64,000 bases of DNA from Bacteroidota bacterium. Its GTDB lineage: Bacteria > Bacteroidota > Bacteroidia > Chitinophagales > JADIYW01. Under the pieces are notes generated by a model. It did no database searches, was not told where the DNA came from, and saw only the letters and a list, made by a program, of their open reading frames with translations. Of the stretch, positions 7,863 through 17,931 are shown piece by piece. The first letter of the stretch is position 1, and each line of letters begins with the position of its first letter. The DNA lies in the NCBI GenBank assembly GCA_016705125.1, contig JADIYW010000002.1, positions 1 to 64,000 on the forward strand. Reading direction: 5' to 3'. The translations under genes were made by a program, and so were the position numbers.

Positions 7863-8726
7863 TTATTTCAAAAATGCCATTAGATACTCGTTTACAGCTT
7901 CTGGCGCATCATTTTGTACCCAATGACTGCAATTCGGAATATATTTTATTTCCAAATTACCTTCAAAATAAGGATTCATTCCATAAGTCATTTCTTTGCT
8001 CAATGCTTGATCATTTTCGCCCCAAATAAGCAATGTGTCACTCGAAATTTTTCGACTAGGTATATTACTAGGATTTCTAATAGTCACTTGCATCATTGCC
8101 CTATAATAATTGATTGTAGCGGTTAAAGCGCCAGGTTTCATATATGCATCTACATATAATTGAATCTCCTCCTCCGAAAAGGCATCCTTGTTATAACACC
8201 ATCCCTTTACAAAATACCTAAAAAATTGCTTTAGTGTTTTTTCCAATAAAAATTCAGGCAAAATCGGTAATTGTAAAAAAAACATATACCAACTCTTCAA
8301 AATTTGTTGCGGCTCCTTTTTTAAAAACTTAATAAAAATCTTTGGATGAGGGCAATTTAATACCGCCAACTGATCCACCAATTGGCTGTGATTCATTGCA
8401 AAACCCCAAGCAATTGCGCCTCCCCAATCGTGCCCTACAATATGTGCTTTTTTAAAGCCAAGCTTTGGAATTAATTCAGCTATATCGTTTCCCACAATAT
8501 GTGCCTGATAATTTTCTTTCCCCTTCGGCTTTTCACTTTCATTAAATCCTCGCATATCTACAGCAACAACTGTAAATTTTTTCGACAATTCAATTATCTG
8601 ATGATGCCATGAGTACCAAAACTCGGGCCAACCGTGTAATAAAACCACTAGTTTTTTCCCATTGCCCGCTTTTACATAATGGAGCTCAACCCCATTTACT
8701 TCAATATAATAATGATTGAACTCCAC
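7863..8726 (-). CDS. Epoxide hydrolase-like alpha/beta hydrolase
   Basis: A 287-residue hydrolase with the epoxide-hydrolase/haloalkane-dehalogenase pattern: oxyanion motif HGWPEFWYSW (31-40), a second strand VDMRGFNESEKP, nucleophile Asp100 in VGHDWGGAIAW, a cap domain, acid in WGENDQAL (about 239) and His in NCSHWVQNDAPE (about 268). An Asp nucleophile rather than Ser supports epoxide hydrolase chemistry over esterase. The native substrate cannot be told. It lies 6 bases after the large secreted-protein gene on the same strand. Confidence 0.85.
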   Translation of the reverse strand: MEFNHYYIEVNGVELHYVKAGNGKKLVVLLHGWPEFWYSWHHQIIELSKKFTVVAVDMRGFNESEKPKGKENYQAHIVGNDIAELIPKLGFKKAHIVGHDWGGAIAWGFAMNHSQLVDQLAVLNCPHPKIFIKFLKKEPQQILKSWYMFFLQLPILPEFLLEKTLKQFFRYFVKGWCYNKDAFSEEEIQLYVDAYMKPGALTATINYYRAMMQVTIRNPSNIPSRKISSDTLLIWGENDQALSKEMTYGMNPYFEGNLEIKYIPNCSHWVQNDAPEAVNEYLMAFLK

Positions 8727-8732
8727 TTTTTA

Positions 8733-11700
8733 CTAATTTCGCACCAATTTAATCATTTCTGAAACACCGTTAGTATTTATTTCCAAGAAATATACACCGT
8801 TCGAAAAGCCATAAGCTGATAAATCAAAATTATCATTAAATGTTTGCTCCATATCACCATCAAAAAGCACCACTAGATTTCTACCCAAATTATCATATAA
8901 TTTAATGCTAAGTGCTTGCTTATTCGTTCCGTTTATACGCACATTTATAGCATCTCTAAAAGGATTTGGATAAACAGAAAATGCCGAATTTGTTGGCAAT
9001 CCTTTGATTTCATTTTTGAAATGACTTGATAATGCCTGCGCAATTTGTGGAGCTGAACTTTCATTAATCAATGTGATAGTTTGCTCGTAAGTATCCAATA
9101 AATCGTCATCATTAAATGCCTTTAGCTTAATAGTATATGTACCAGCATCTAAATAAGTATGTTTTGGATTTGTCTCTATTGAAGTAGTATTATCACCAAA
9201 ATTCCATTCATAACGAGTGGCATTCTCAGATTTATTTGCGAAAATCACATCAATATTTTTATCTGATAACTTATTTACTGGCGATTGAGTATTTGCAACA
9301 AAATTTGCAATTGGATCATTTCTCAAAGAATCATCCCACCAGCTGAATTTCCAAAAAGTTTCTTTGTTATTTTCAACTGTACCCCAAACTGATACTAACG
9401 GAATCTCATATCCAGGCACCCACCATTCATACAATACAGTATTATCAGGATAAATCACATCTGGTAAATCGTTTTCAATATTCAAATTCAATTGCCCAAG
9501 TAAATTGACTTTCAAATTATCCTTCAATAAAGTCCTCACTTTTATAGCATTAGGGTAAAGTGTTGACCCCAAAACAAGACCACCATATCCCTGAACTTCA
9601 ACTTTCCTTGTTCTATTTTCTTCTAATTTCAAATCAATTAAGCCAAAAACAGCAGCACCTAAATCTATTGCCCATGTACTATTATCTTCATGTTGACTAC
9701 CCCATCCAAATGGAAATTTAAGTACAATATCCCTATCAGTATATGGAGCTGCAAGTGGTAAGTCAATCAAACCCGATTTGAATTGGGTACTTAATGCGCC
9801 TGCCTCAATTTGTCCACTTGTTATTTTATATACATTTCTAAAGTCCTCAAATTTTATAGGACCCAACTTAATATCATTCAAACTTTCATAAGCCAAATTA
9901 TAACCCAACCAATCATCTAAACACTCAAACCCACAACCAATATTACAAAGCGAATAACAAGCATTAAGCGGGTCGCTCGATCCACATTCTTGCTCACATC
10001 GAGTAGGACAACCTAGTTCGCACAAAGCGGTATATACTGCTCCAGTTAAGAAACCATCTGGTTCAAAAAAGCTTTTCGATTCTTTTGTTCTTGCTAAATT
10101 GGCTTTATTGAATATCCAACTTTGGTTTTGTCCTTTTTTGTTGATTACTGCTTTTACCGGTTGGCTATTCAAAATCAACAAATTATTATTCGTTTTAATG
10201 CCAATTTTATCACCTGGTTTAGCATAGTAATAATCAAAATAAACAGGTCCAACAGGAAGCGGTGTGCCATCTTCTGCAGTTACACTAATACCATAACTTC
10301 CTTGATCTGAAGCATCATCACCATCCATTTGAATATAATAAAGGGCATTTGGAATCAATTTATCAACCTCTATAAATGACTTGGTATTGATTAAAAACTG
10401 AATATCGTCCGCATAGGCAATTTGAACCATATCTTCAGCATCTGCAGATCCATCTCTAGAATACCAAAGTGTCATTTCTGTATCAAAATTTGTGGCACTA
10501 TGGTCAGTAGAAATAGTTGTTCTAATACTATTTACTGTAGAATTTGGTGTTCTAAATTTATGCCATACCGTATTTGAAGGTGAAATATCATAAATCTCAT
10601 CCTCTATTGTTCTTGGTTCTTTTGGCTCTACAGTAGCGCAGTTATTTGAAAAAACAGCCACTCCACCATTTGTGGTCAATTCTATAGCATCAACAATATT
10701 ATCATGACTAGGTTTGGCGGTTGAATTAAAATTGGCACTCAAATCAAAAACTCCATGATGATTTTCAGTTGCTAATAGCTCCCAGCCCGAAACCTGTAAA
10801 TAATACGTTGTATTTGGATCTAAGCAACCAAAATCTACATCATCATTTTTAGTAAATAAGTCATTCAAGCCACTTAAGGGTAATCCACCTTCAGCAAGCA
10901 TTTCAATATTATTATAATCTACACTTCCATTAAATTTAAAAAGGGCAACATGCGCATCAATATCTTCTTTGCTATTTACTACAAAACTTGCTCCATTTGG
11001 CACCAAATTAGGGTCTGAATTGGTTTTGAACTTATACCACAAAGTAGAAACATCAGTAAGAATTGAAAAAGTATTTGGCTCGTTTGGCTCCTCACCTGCA
11101 CAATAACTGCTTTGATTATCCAAAGCAATGTTTTGACCTAGAGCAACAGGCTGATCATTATTCAAATCTTTTGCATTCAAAACATTATCATTTAGTGGCT
11201 GCTCATATCCTGAAACATTTAAATCAAATAAACCCCAATGGTTATTGGTTAACCATAATTCCCATCCTGTAACCTGAATCCAATAAGTTTGTCCTGGCTC
11301 TATACTTCCACAACCCAAATAAACTTCATCATCCTTGGTTAACAAATCGTTCCATCCAGTTCCTGGTAATCCGCCTTTGGTAACTTCAGTTAAATTTGAA
11401 AAACTACAATCCTCATTTTTACCTTTATAAACGATTAAATGTCCATCAATATCTTCTTTACTAGTTAATTTAATTTTTATAAATGCAGGAATATTAGCAG
11501 AATTTTGATCTACCGAAAACGAATACCAAACCGATGCATCATCATATATATCAATCGAAGAACCGGTATTTGGCTCGCCACTTTGTTCTGAGGCACAATA
11601 ACTAGATTCATTTGTGAGATTTACACTAAAATTTTTAGAAACATTTGACCCATTACCTAAATCAGTTGCATCGCATAAATCATCATTACTGACACCTGCA

Positions 11701-14165
11701 TCTCCATTTGAAGATTTTACTTCCAAATTAAAAACGCCTTGATGATCTACAGTAAATAAATCGTAATTCCATCCAGATATTTGAATCCAATAACTCTTAT
11801 TTGGATCTAAACAAATAAATTCAACATCATCATCTTTTGTCAAAATATCATTCAATCCAGTACCTGGCAAACCACCTTCTACAACAGAACTTAAATCTGA
11901 GAAATTACAGCCACCATTCGATTTAAATATTTCAATATGACTATCTAAATTTTCAATACTTTTGGTATTTACCGCCATATAAGCTGGTACATTGCTCAAA
12001 TCAGCTGCCGTAGTAAATTTATACCAAATTGTCGCATCATCTACTCCAAGCGACCCTGTATTTGGTTCACCAGATTGTTCAGTTGCGCAATTGGTACTCT
12101 GATTGGTATATAAAATATTTTGACCCAAAAGGATTGGTGCACCATTTCCCAAATCTTTAGCATTACATACATTATCATTTGATACATTTGTAGCACCAAG
12201 GGATGCATTAAAATTCAAATTAAATATACCATGATGATTGTCTTGCAACCAAATTTCCCATCCAGAAACCCTAACCCAATATGTGGTATTTGCTTCTAAA
12301 CAAAATAAATCAACATCATCATTTTTAGTTAAAATATCATTGGAACCTGTTCCAGGCAAACCACCTTGAGCAACACCACCTATTTCACTAAAACCACAAG
12401 ACCCATTACTTTTATAAACATTAATATGAGCATCAATATTTGCAACACTAGTAGCTGTAATGGCAACTTTACTAGGCACAAGCGACTCACTTCCATTTGT
12501 TGTAAACTTATACCAAACTGTCGCGTTATCATAAAAAGTAGAAAATACATTCGGTTCTCCATCTTCTTCTGAAGCATTATAACTTGACTGATTATTAAGT
12601 GCTATATTTTCTCCTAAATCAATTTGTCCCAAATCAGTAGCTGCACAAATATCATCATTTGCTGGCACTGGATAAAAGCCAATTTTTAAATTAAATTCTC
12701 CTTGATGTGCATCGTACAATGTAGGCAAATCTTGCACCTCGCCAATACATTGAATATAGTACCGTGAGTTGGCCTCAATATTTAATGCAGTTGCATCATC
12801 ATTTAAAGTAAATAAATTATTTCCATTTCCAGGATGTAATCCTCCTTCGGCTACTAAACTTAAATTACCAAAATTATTACATGCCCCATTGCTTTTAAAA
12901 ATGGCAACGTGCGCATCTATAGTACTATTTAGGCTTGTCATATCTACCCTCACGCTGGCAGGTTGATTACCTATATTACCCGTTTCAAAATAATACCAAA
13001 CCGATTTTACGTCTCTAAACAAAGAACCATCATGCAAGATATTATCAACAGTAGGCTCACCAGATTCTTTTCCTGCACATCTATTGGATTGATTTTCTAA
13101 TATTATTCCAGAACCCAATTCAAAATTTCCTGCTCCTACAATATTCGTTGCTTCACATATATTATCGGCAGCATTGATAGCTGAATTCATGGAAACGCCT
13201 ATATCAAAGTTAAAATTCCATCCTGAAAAACTTGTTCTATCTACTTGAACCAAATACTCTGAATTTGCCTGAGGACAAAAAGCAACGGATTTACTTCCAA
13301 TTACTGCTGGCGATTTAACTATTTCTTGTAGTCCACCAAAATCTCCACAACTTGTCCTATTCGATTTATAAACACCCAACCAAGGTATGGCTGTACACGC
13401 AAATCCTTCACAATAATCATTATATAAATCGACTTGAACATTGGCGCCTAAGCTTGCCTGAGGACCCGTATTAAATTTATACCAAACTGTATTTCGGGGA
13501 TTATTAGGCTCTCCAGATTGTCCTCCAGTACAGTTAATATTACTCTGACCTGTTATTTGAGCAGATTCGCCAGCACTTAAAACATTGTCGCCACCAGGCT
13601 GAAAAGCAGTTGCATCGCAAATATTATCATTTGGAGAGTCGATAAAACTTCCTGAAACTTGGATATAACCAGAGTAAGTAAAATCAGCAACACAGCCACC
13701 AAATGTTCCTGTACCAGAACGAACAGTAAAAGGCCCAATTGGGTAAGTACCATTGGCTGTAGGAATATTCAAATTATCTGTCCGCTTTCCAGCTGTTAAA
13801 TCGGCAACATCTCCATCACAAATTCCAGTAAAAACCAACCAAACCGAACTACATGAAGCACCATCATTTTCGCAGGCGCTAAAACTCAAATCTAGAGTTG
13901 AAGGAAAATCTCCTGTACAACTATAATCATTTTTAAGCACTTCTTTACCCAAGTTAGGAATTGTGCAACCATTACAAGATGTTTCAAAACATCCCTTATA
14001 GCTGCCATTTACTGCCCACCACCAAATTGGATCACTATCTCCACCAATAAAATCACAATCCGAGAGATTTGAAGATGTTTCATTGATAATAATCTTTACT
14101 GTTTTTTGGGCATTTAAATTAAAAATTAAAAAACAGAAAGAAGTCAAAAGAAGTAATTTTCTCAT
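8733..14165 (-). CDS. Giant T9SS-secreted protein with seven PPC-like repeats and a PKD domain
   Basis: An 1810-residue exported protein. The signal peptide is residues 1-19 (ending NAQ). Seven repeats of about 165 residues centre near residues 222, 370, 537, 700, 863, 1028 and 1185. Each has ND.C.A..L, N.S..CA.E.SGEPN and then WYKF.T, the look of pre-peptidase C-terminal (PPC)-like beta-sandwich domains. A Cys-rich insert with about ten Cys lies near 1382-1410. A PKD domain lies near 1620-1695 (YEWNFGDNTTSIETNPKHTY). The C-terminal type A sorting domain is about 1730-1810 (SVYPNPF...GVYFLEI). It is probably a surface adhesin or structural protein. No catalytic motif is seen. Confidence 0.88.
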   Translation of the reverse strand: MRKLLLLTSFCFLIFNLNAQKTVKIIINETSSNLSDCDFIGGDSDPIWWWAVNGSYKGCFETSCNGCTIPNLGKEVLKNDYSCTGDFPSTLDLSFSACENDGASCSSVWLVFTGICDGDVADLTAGKRTDNLNIPTANGTYPIGPFTVRSGTGTFGGCVADFTYSGYIQVSGSFIDSPNDNICDATAFQPGGDNVLSAGESAQITGQSNINCTGGQSGEPNNPRNTVWYKFNTGPQASLGANVQVDLYNDYCEGFACTAIPWLGVYKSNRTSCGDFGGLQEIVKSPAVIGSKSVAFCPQANSEYLVQVDRTSFSGWNFNFDIGVSMNSAINAADNICEATNIVGAGNFELGSGIILENQSNRCAGKESGEPTVDNILHDGSLFRDVKSVWYYFETGNIGNQPASVRVDMTSLNSTIDAHVAIFKSNGACNNFGNLSLVAEGGLHPGNGNNLFTLNDDATALNIEANSRYYIQCIGEVQDLPTLYDAHQGEFNLKIGFYPVPANDDICAATDLGQIDLGENIALNNQSSYNASEEDGEPNVFSTFYDNATVWYKFTTNGSESLVPSKVAITATSVANIDAHINVYKSNGSCGFSEIGGVAQGGLPGTGSNDILTKNDDVDLFCLEANTTYWVRVSGWEIWLQDNHHGIFNLNFNASLGATNVSNDNVCNAKDLGNGAPILLGQNILYTNQSTNCATEQSGEPNTGSLGVDDATIWYKFTTAADLSNVPAYMAVNTKSIENLDSHIEIFKSNGGCNFSDLSSVVEGGLPGTGLNDILTKDDDVEFICLDPNKSYWIQISGWNYDLFTVDHQGVFNLEVKSSNGDAGVSNDDLCDATDLGNGSNVSKNFSVNLTNESSYCASEQSGEPNTGSSIDIYDDASVWYSFSVDQNSANIPAFIKIKLTSKEDIDGHLIVYKGKNEDCSFSNLTEVTKGGLPGTGWNDLLTKDDEVYLGCGSIEPGQTYWIQVTGWELWLTNNHWGLFDLNVSGYEQPLNDNVLNAKDLNNDQPVALGQNIALDNQSSYCAGEEPNEPNTFSILTDVSTLWYKFKTNSDPNLVPNGASFVVNSKEDIDAHVALFKFNGSVDYNNIEMLAEGGLPLSGLNDLFTKNDDVDFGCLDPNTTYYLQVSGWELLATENHHGVFDLSANFNSTAKPSHDNIVDAIELTTNGGVAVFSNNCATVEPKEPRTIEDEIYDISPSNTVWHKFRTPNSTVNSIRTTISTDHSATNFDTEMTLWYSRDGSADAEDMVQIAYADDIQFLINTKSFIEVDKLIPNALYYIQMDGDDASDQGSYGISVTAEDGTPLPVGPVYFDYYYAKPGDKIGIKTNNNLLILNSQPVKAVINKKGQNQSWIFNKANLARTKESKSFFEPDGFLTGAVYTALCELGCPTRCEQECGSSDPLNACYSLCNIGCGFECLDDWLGYNLAYESLNDIKLGPIKFEDFRNVYKITSGQIEAGALSTQFKSGLIDLPLAAPYTDRDIVLKFPFGWGSQHEDNSTWAIDLGAAVFGLIDLKLEENRTRKVEVQGYGGLVLGSTLYPNAIKVRTLLKDNLKVNLLGQLNLNIENDLPDVIYPDNTVLYEWWVPGYEIPLVSVWGTVENNKETFWKFSWWDDSLRNDPIANFVANTQSPVNKLSDKNIDVIFANKSENATRYEWNFGDNTTSIETNPKHTYLDAGTYTIKLKAFNDDDLLDTYEQTITLINESSAPQIAQALSSHFKNEIKGLPTNSAFSVYPNPFRDAINVRINGTNKQALSIKLYDNLGRNLVVLFDGDMEQTFNDNFDLSAYGFSNGVYFLEINTNGVSEMIKLVRN

Positions 14166-14193
14166 AATAGTTATGGTTTAATTTAAAACAAAA

Positions 14194-14211
14194 CTAACCA
14201 TTTATGGTTAG
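14194..14211 (-). promoter_or_regulatory. Perfect 8-bp-arm hairpin upstream of the giant T9SS gene
   Basis: CTAACCAT-TT-ATGGTTAG forms a perfect inverted repeat about 30 bases upstream of the ATG at 14165. On the minus strand it is followed by TTTTGTTTT. It could be an operator, a 5'UTR stabilising hairpin or an attenuator. The sequence does not decide between them. Confidence 0.4.
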
Positions 14212-14300
14212 AAAAAAAACAATCCTAATAATATAAATTTATAGCTTAAAGACATAAATAATTTTAAAAGTTTAATATCTAAAAAGAAAACCGATTTACT

Positions 14301-14373
14301 TTAACATACTTTAATTAAATTTACATATAAGATACGAATTTCATTTATTACATTTATACTAAATAAATTTAAA
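14301..14373 (+). repeat. 73-bp direct repeat, copy 1 (identical copy at 16332-16404)
   Basis: All 73 bases match 16332-16404 exactly. The second copy lies immediately upstream of the ATG of the DUF2306 gene. The first precedes the decayed copy of the same gene. The identity contrasts with strong divergence of the following coding sequence. It marks the start of an old tandem duplication with a unit of 2031 bases. Confidence 0.85.
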
Positions 14374-14379
14374 ATAAAT

Positions 14380-15045
14380 CTTAGGCATTTTACGGTGTCT
14401 TTGCTTATAAAAATATTATCCCTGTTCTCTGATGGTTCAAAACTGGAATTCCTTTTTATTAGTGCTGTTGAAAAATGAATACAATTTTGTCACTTTGTCG
14501 TATTAAACTTTTAGAAATATTATCAAGTTTAAAGTGCCATTTTTTGGGATATTTCAATTATTCCTCTTTTATTAAAATATCCAAACACCTCAATATAGGC
14601 CTATTGGATATTAAATTACATCTCCTTAAGAATTCATTTGGTCTAAATTATTGGCGGCTTATCCAAAGTTGCTTTTACAAAGAAGATTTTGCTTTTTCAT
14701 TTTTTTCCTATCAAGAAATAACTAAAACTCAAACCATTCATATAAATTGGATTAGGATAAATAGATTTCGATTCTTGAGCCACAATGAGCCTTGAACTTT
14801 TTTTAAAAATTATTTTTAGCATAAGCCTTAGATTCCACTTTTCACTTTGCTTTATATCTTGGGTAGGAATCTTATTCGCAAAATAATTTACAATTTAAAA
14901 CTACAAAATCTCTTTCAACTAATTAAAACCTAAAACTGAATTATTCATTAACTCGATAAATAGAACTTGGTTGTAAAAAAAAATCAAAATAGAACAAATA
15001 AATAATTTTTATAGTTAAGAACTTAAAATGGGCCTCTGTAGGCCC
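14380..15045 (+). pseudogene. Decayed duplicate of the DUF2306 gene and the start of the following lipoprotein gene
   Basis: The DNA aligns by eye with 16410-17215, interrupted by many indels. Landmarks are ATTTTG.CA.T near 14485, GATATTTCAATTATTCCT near 14548 (16620 copy GAATATTTCAATTTATTCCT), GGCGGCTTATC near 14652, CATATAAATTGGAT near 14740, and AATGAGCCTT near 14784. Further on, AAGAACTTAAAATGG...GCCTCTGTAGG at 15019-15043 matches 17169-17204 in the lipoprotein gene. A 106-residue open frame at 14475-14795 is a chance frame in the wreck, not a gene. Confidence 0.7.
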
Positions 15046-16298
15046 TAATTTCCAAAAACAATAATCACAACAACTAGTGAAATAAGAAATATGAAGCACT
15101 TATCTAACATGCCATTATACCTGCCACTGGCTGAACAAAATTAAGTGCATAAAACAAAAAACTAATCCAACCCAAAAAGCCAATAAATATCAATTTATTT
15201 CTTTTAGCGAAATAAAAAACTAAAAATAAAAAAGTAAGGAAAAGTAAAACAGAAAAGAAAGTTTTATAACTAAAAAAATTGTGCAAATTACAAAAATCAT
15301 ACCCATAATAAAACCTCAAATTAATAGGATAAAAAACCCTTTCAATATACATTAAATGTGTTTGAAAAAAAGCTGCAAATCTATTAGAAAAACTAAAATT
15401 ATCAACTATAGGGTTTTCGGTAAAACTGACAATACCCAAACTTGATTTTAGATTTACAGGCTCAATAAATTGTAAAATAAATGAGTGGGACAGTAAATAC
15501 GAAAAACAAACAAGCAAAAAATAACAAGCTATATATTCATTTATTCCTTTTGATTTTTGTAGTATATAAAATATAAATTGGCACAAAAATCAAAATACCA
15601 ACTGCATCTAATTTAGCTAATAATGCAATAAAAAAGAATATGAGTCCCAAAAAAATATGTTTGATATGTAGCGTATCTTTTTGCTTTAATAAATAGATAA
15701 TTGACAAAAAAGAAAAAACCAAACTGAGCAATGCGTCTCTTGACTTTATACTTGCTACAGCCTCTACATTTAATGGATGAACAACAAACAAAAGCACAAC
15801 TAAAAGCACAGAAAGGGTATATTTATAATCACTTAATTGATTTAATAATTTATAAGCCAAAACGGTAGCAATAAAGAACAATATAACATTTATAGTATGA
15901 GAAATATAGGGATTAATTTTACCAAAAATTAGGTTCTCAATACCAAAAGAAAAAAAGGTAAGTGGCCGATAATCCATATTATTAAATCTATCATCCCATA
16001 AGGAAAGAAGATCCGAAAATGAATTGATTTTTCCGTCAATTTTATCCAAAATAATTGCATCATCAATATTAAAATCAAAAAAGAAAACTTGAAAATAAAT
16101 AATTAAAACGGCTGAAAAAATCAACAGAATTGCACTTTTGGGTTTGCCCAAAAAAATACCCCAATTAGTAAAAATAGAATTATCGTTTATTTTTTTTCCA
16201 GCGCTTCTCATCAGAACAATTGCAAACAAAAATATACAAAAAAGAACTAAATTCATTAATAACTTATAGACAAGAATAATTTTCAAGGAACGTTTCAA
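15046..16298 (-). pseudogene. TMTC/O-mannosyltransferase-like membrane protein, frameshifted and 3'-truncated
   Basis: The frame from ATG 16298 has about five membrane helices and TMTC-type landmarks: DYRPLTFFSFG (about residue 102), ISHTINVILF, and HPLNVEAVASIKSRDALLSL (about 170). It stops in a 5-base A run (15554-15558) and continues in another frame through MYIERVFYPINLRFYYGYD to QPVAGIMAC at 15104. The family continues after PV.GIMA with another membrane region and often TPR repeats. Here the sequence runs into the decayed duplicate instead. It is a remnant of a polytopic glycosyltransferase. Confidence 0.6.
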
Positions 16299-16331
16299 AA
16301 AGAAAATGAAAAGCCTAAACTTGGTTGAGGT

Positions 16332-16404
16332 TTAACATACTTTAATTAAATTTACATATAAGATACGAATTTCATTTATTACATTTATACTAAATAAATT
16401 TAAA
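16332..16404 (+). repeat. 73-bp direct repeat, copy 2, upstream of the DUF2306 gene
   Basis: Identical to 14301-14373. It ends one base before the ATG at 16406 and must contain the promoter and ribosome-binding region of that gene. TTTACATATAAGATACG and AAATAAATTTAAA words are visible. No strict TAnnTTTG element is seen. Confidence 0.8.
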
Positions 16405-16405
16405 G

Positions 16406-17080
16406 ATGAAAATAGCTTACAAGCAAATTTTATGGTCAATTTGCTTGATACCAATTTTTTATTTCTTTATTGTGATGGTGCTTAAAGAAGCTCCCTATTT
16501 CACTTTTAACAAATATACACATTTTTTGGCAACCAAACCAGATGCAATTTTGGATCATTGGGCGTACTTACCCAACTTTTTTATACATATTAGCACAAGT
16601 TTAATCGTTCTACTTATTGGAATATTTCAATTTATTCCTTCTTTTATTCAAAAATATCCAAAAGCACATCGCAATATCGGAAAAATGTATATTATACTTA
16701 TTTTATTTTTCGCTGCTCCTTCAGGATTCATTATTGGTTTATTTGCAAATGGCGGCTTATCATGCAAAGTTGGTTTTTGTTTACAAAGTATTGCTTGGTT
16801 TTTAATTACTTTTTTTGCTTATATAGAAATAAGGCGTAAAAATATTGAAAATCATATAAATTGGATGGTACGTAGTTTTGCCATTACCTTAGCCGCAATG
16901 AGCCTTAGAACTGAAAGTTATTTTATGCATTATTTCTTACACACTAAACCTATAGAAACATACCTAACGGTTACTTGGTTATCATGGGTAGGAAATTTGA
17001 TGATCGCAGAAATAATTATACAATTTAAAATTCCATACAAAATTCTATTTTTACAAATAATTAAAACACTAAAAAAATGA
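16406..17080 (+). CDS. DUF2306-family membrane protein
   Basis: 224 residues with about six hydrophobic helices. The core FIQKYPKAHRNIGKMYI...FFAAPSGFIIGLFANGG (about 82-120), then RRKNIENHINWMVRSFAIT (about 150-168), is the DUF2306 pattern: conserved H.N.GK.Y, PSG and H..WM.R. Function of the family is unknown. The stop overlaps the start of the following lipoprotein by four bases (ATGA), so the two are translationally coupled. A decayed paralogue lies at 14380. Confidence 0.85.
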   Translation: MKIAYKQILWSICLIPIFYFFIVMVLKEAPYFTFNKYTHFLATKPDAILDHWAYLPNFFIHISTSLIVLLIGIFQFIPSFIQKYPKAHRNIGKMYIILILFFAAPSGFIIGLFANGGLSCKVGFCLQSIAWFLITFFAYIEIRRKNIENHINWMVRSFAITLAAMSLRTESYFMHYFLHTKPIETYLTVTWLSWVGNLMIAEIIIQFKIPYKILFLQIIKTLKK

Positions 17081-17931
17081 AATATTTATTATCGTTCATT
17101 ATTGCCTTCAGCTGCTTAGGTTGTAAAGAAATAAGTGAAAAAGCGAACAAATCCACGATTTTTACTCATAAAGAACTTAAAATGGCAGCAGCCTCTGTAG
17201 GCGCTCTAAATAAGCCAAAACCAATTGAATCACAACAACTTAGTGAAGATGAAATAAGAACACTTTTCTTAAAACATGACATTAAGCCATTTTTTTACCA
17301 GGCAGACGAGGAAATTTATAGCACCTTAAATGGTTTCTTTGGCCCTGACCATTATCGAATTGAGTTTGTTTTTCTTGGCATCGAACAAGACAAAACAATG
17401 AAAAACAAATTTTATTTAACTGGAAAAAATAGACATAAAAAACAAATAACAGACTTTGAAGGTTCTTTTATAATAGACTCCGTTTTTAGCATCAAAGACC
17501 CAAATGTAAAAGACGAAAATTTCGAGTCTGAATATGGATACTTTAGTGGGCTAAAGGAAAAATACAGTTGTGTTGGAAAATTTACCCTTTCAGAAGATTC
17601 TTCTCAGCAGTTTAGTGGGAAATTTGAGGGCAGAATGGCGTTAGATTTTGGAATAAATGAAGATAAAAAACCTGAAATTTGGTATTATTCTAATAAAACT
17701 CCAGCAAGAAGTAGCGGTTTTTTATTCGATGGAACATGGGTAAATTATGATGGAGGAAAAAGCAAATCTACCTTATTTAGTAAGGATATTTTTATGTTTG
17801 CTAATGATATTTTAAAAGATTTCTCTTATGGAGAAAGAGAAATAGAAATAAATCCTAAATATCGAAAACTTGGTTGGGCTGACTTTTGGCAATCAGAAGA
17901 ATGGTGGGTAAGTGATAAAAAGTCAATGTGA
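17077..17931 (+). CDS. Lipoprotein of unknown function
   Basis: 284 residues with a short signal peptide and lipobox CLGC at residues 13-16. The mature part is acidic-basic mixed, with no recognised domain. A WYYSNKTPARSSGFLFDGTWVNY segment and a Trp-rich tail (LGWADFWQSEEWWV) are notable. Tight coupling to the DUF2306 membrane protein suggests a joint envelope function. The C-terminal half (SGKFEGRMALDFGI, ...GTW) hints at a beta-rich fold, which is only an impression. Confidence 0.75.
   Translation: MKYLLSFIIAFSCLGCKEISEKANKSTIFTHKELKMAAASVGALNKPKPIESQQLSEDEIRTLFLKHDIKPFFYQADEEIYSTLNGFFGPDHYRIEFVFLGIEQDKTMKNKFYLTGKNRHKKQITDFEGSFIIDSVFSIKDPNVKDENFESEYGYFSGLKEKYSCVGKFTLSEDSSQQFSGKFEGRMALDFGINEDKKPEIWYYSNKTPARSSGFLFDGTWVNYDGGKSKSTLFSKDIFMFANDILKDFSYGEREIEINPKYRKLGWADFWQSEEWWVSDKKSM

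Noticed and set aside
14475..14795. 106-residue open frame
   Set aside because: It lies within DNA homologous to the DUF2306 gene but in drifting frames. Its protein does not match DUF2306.
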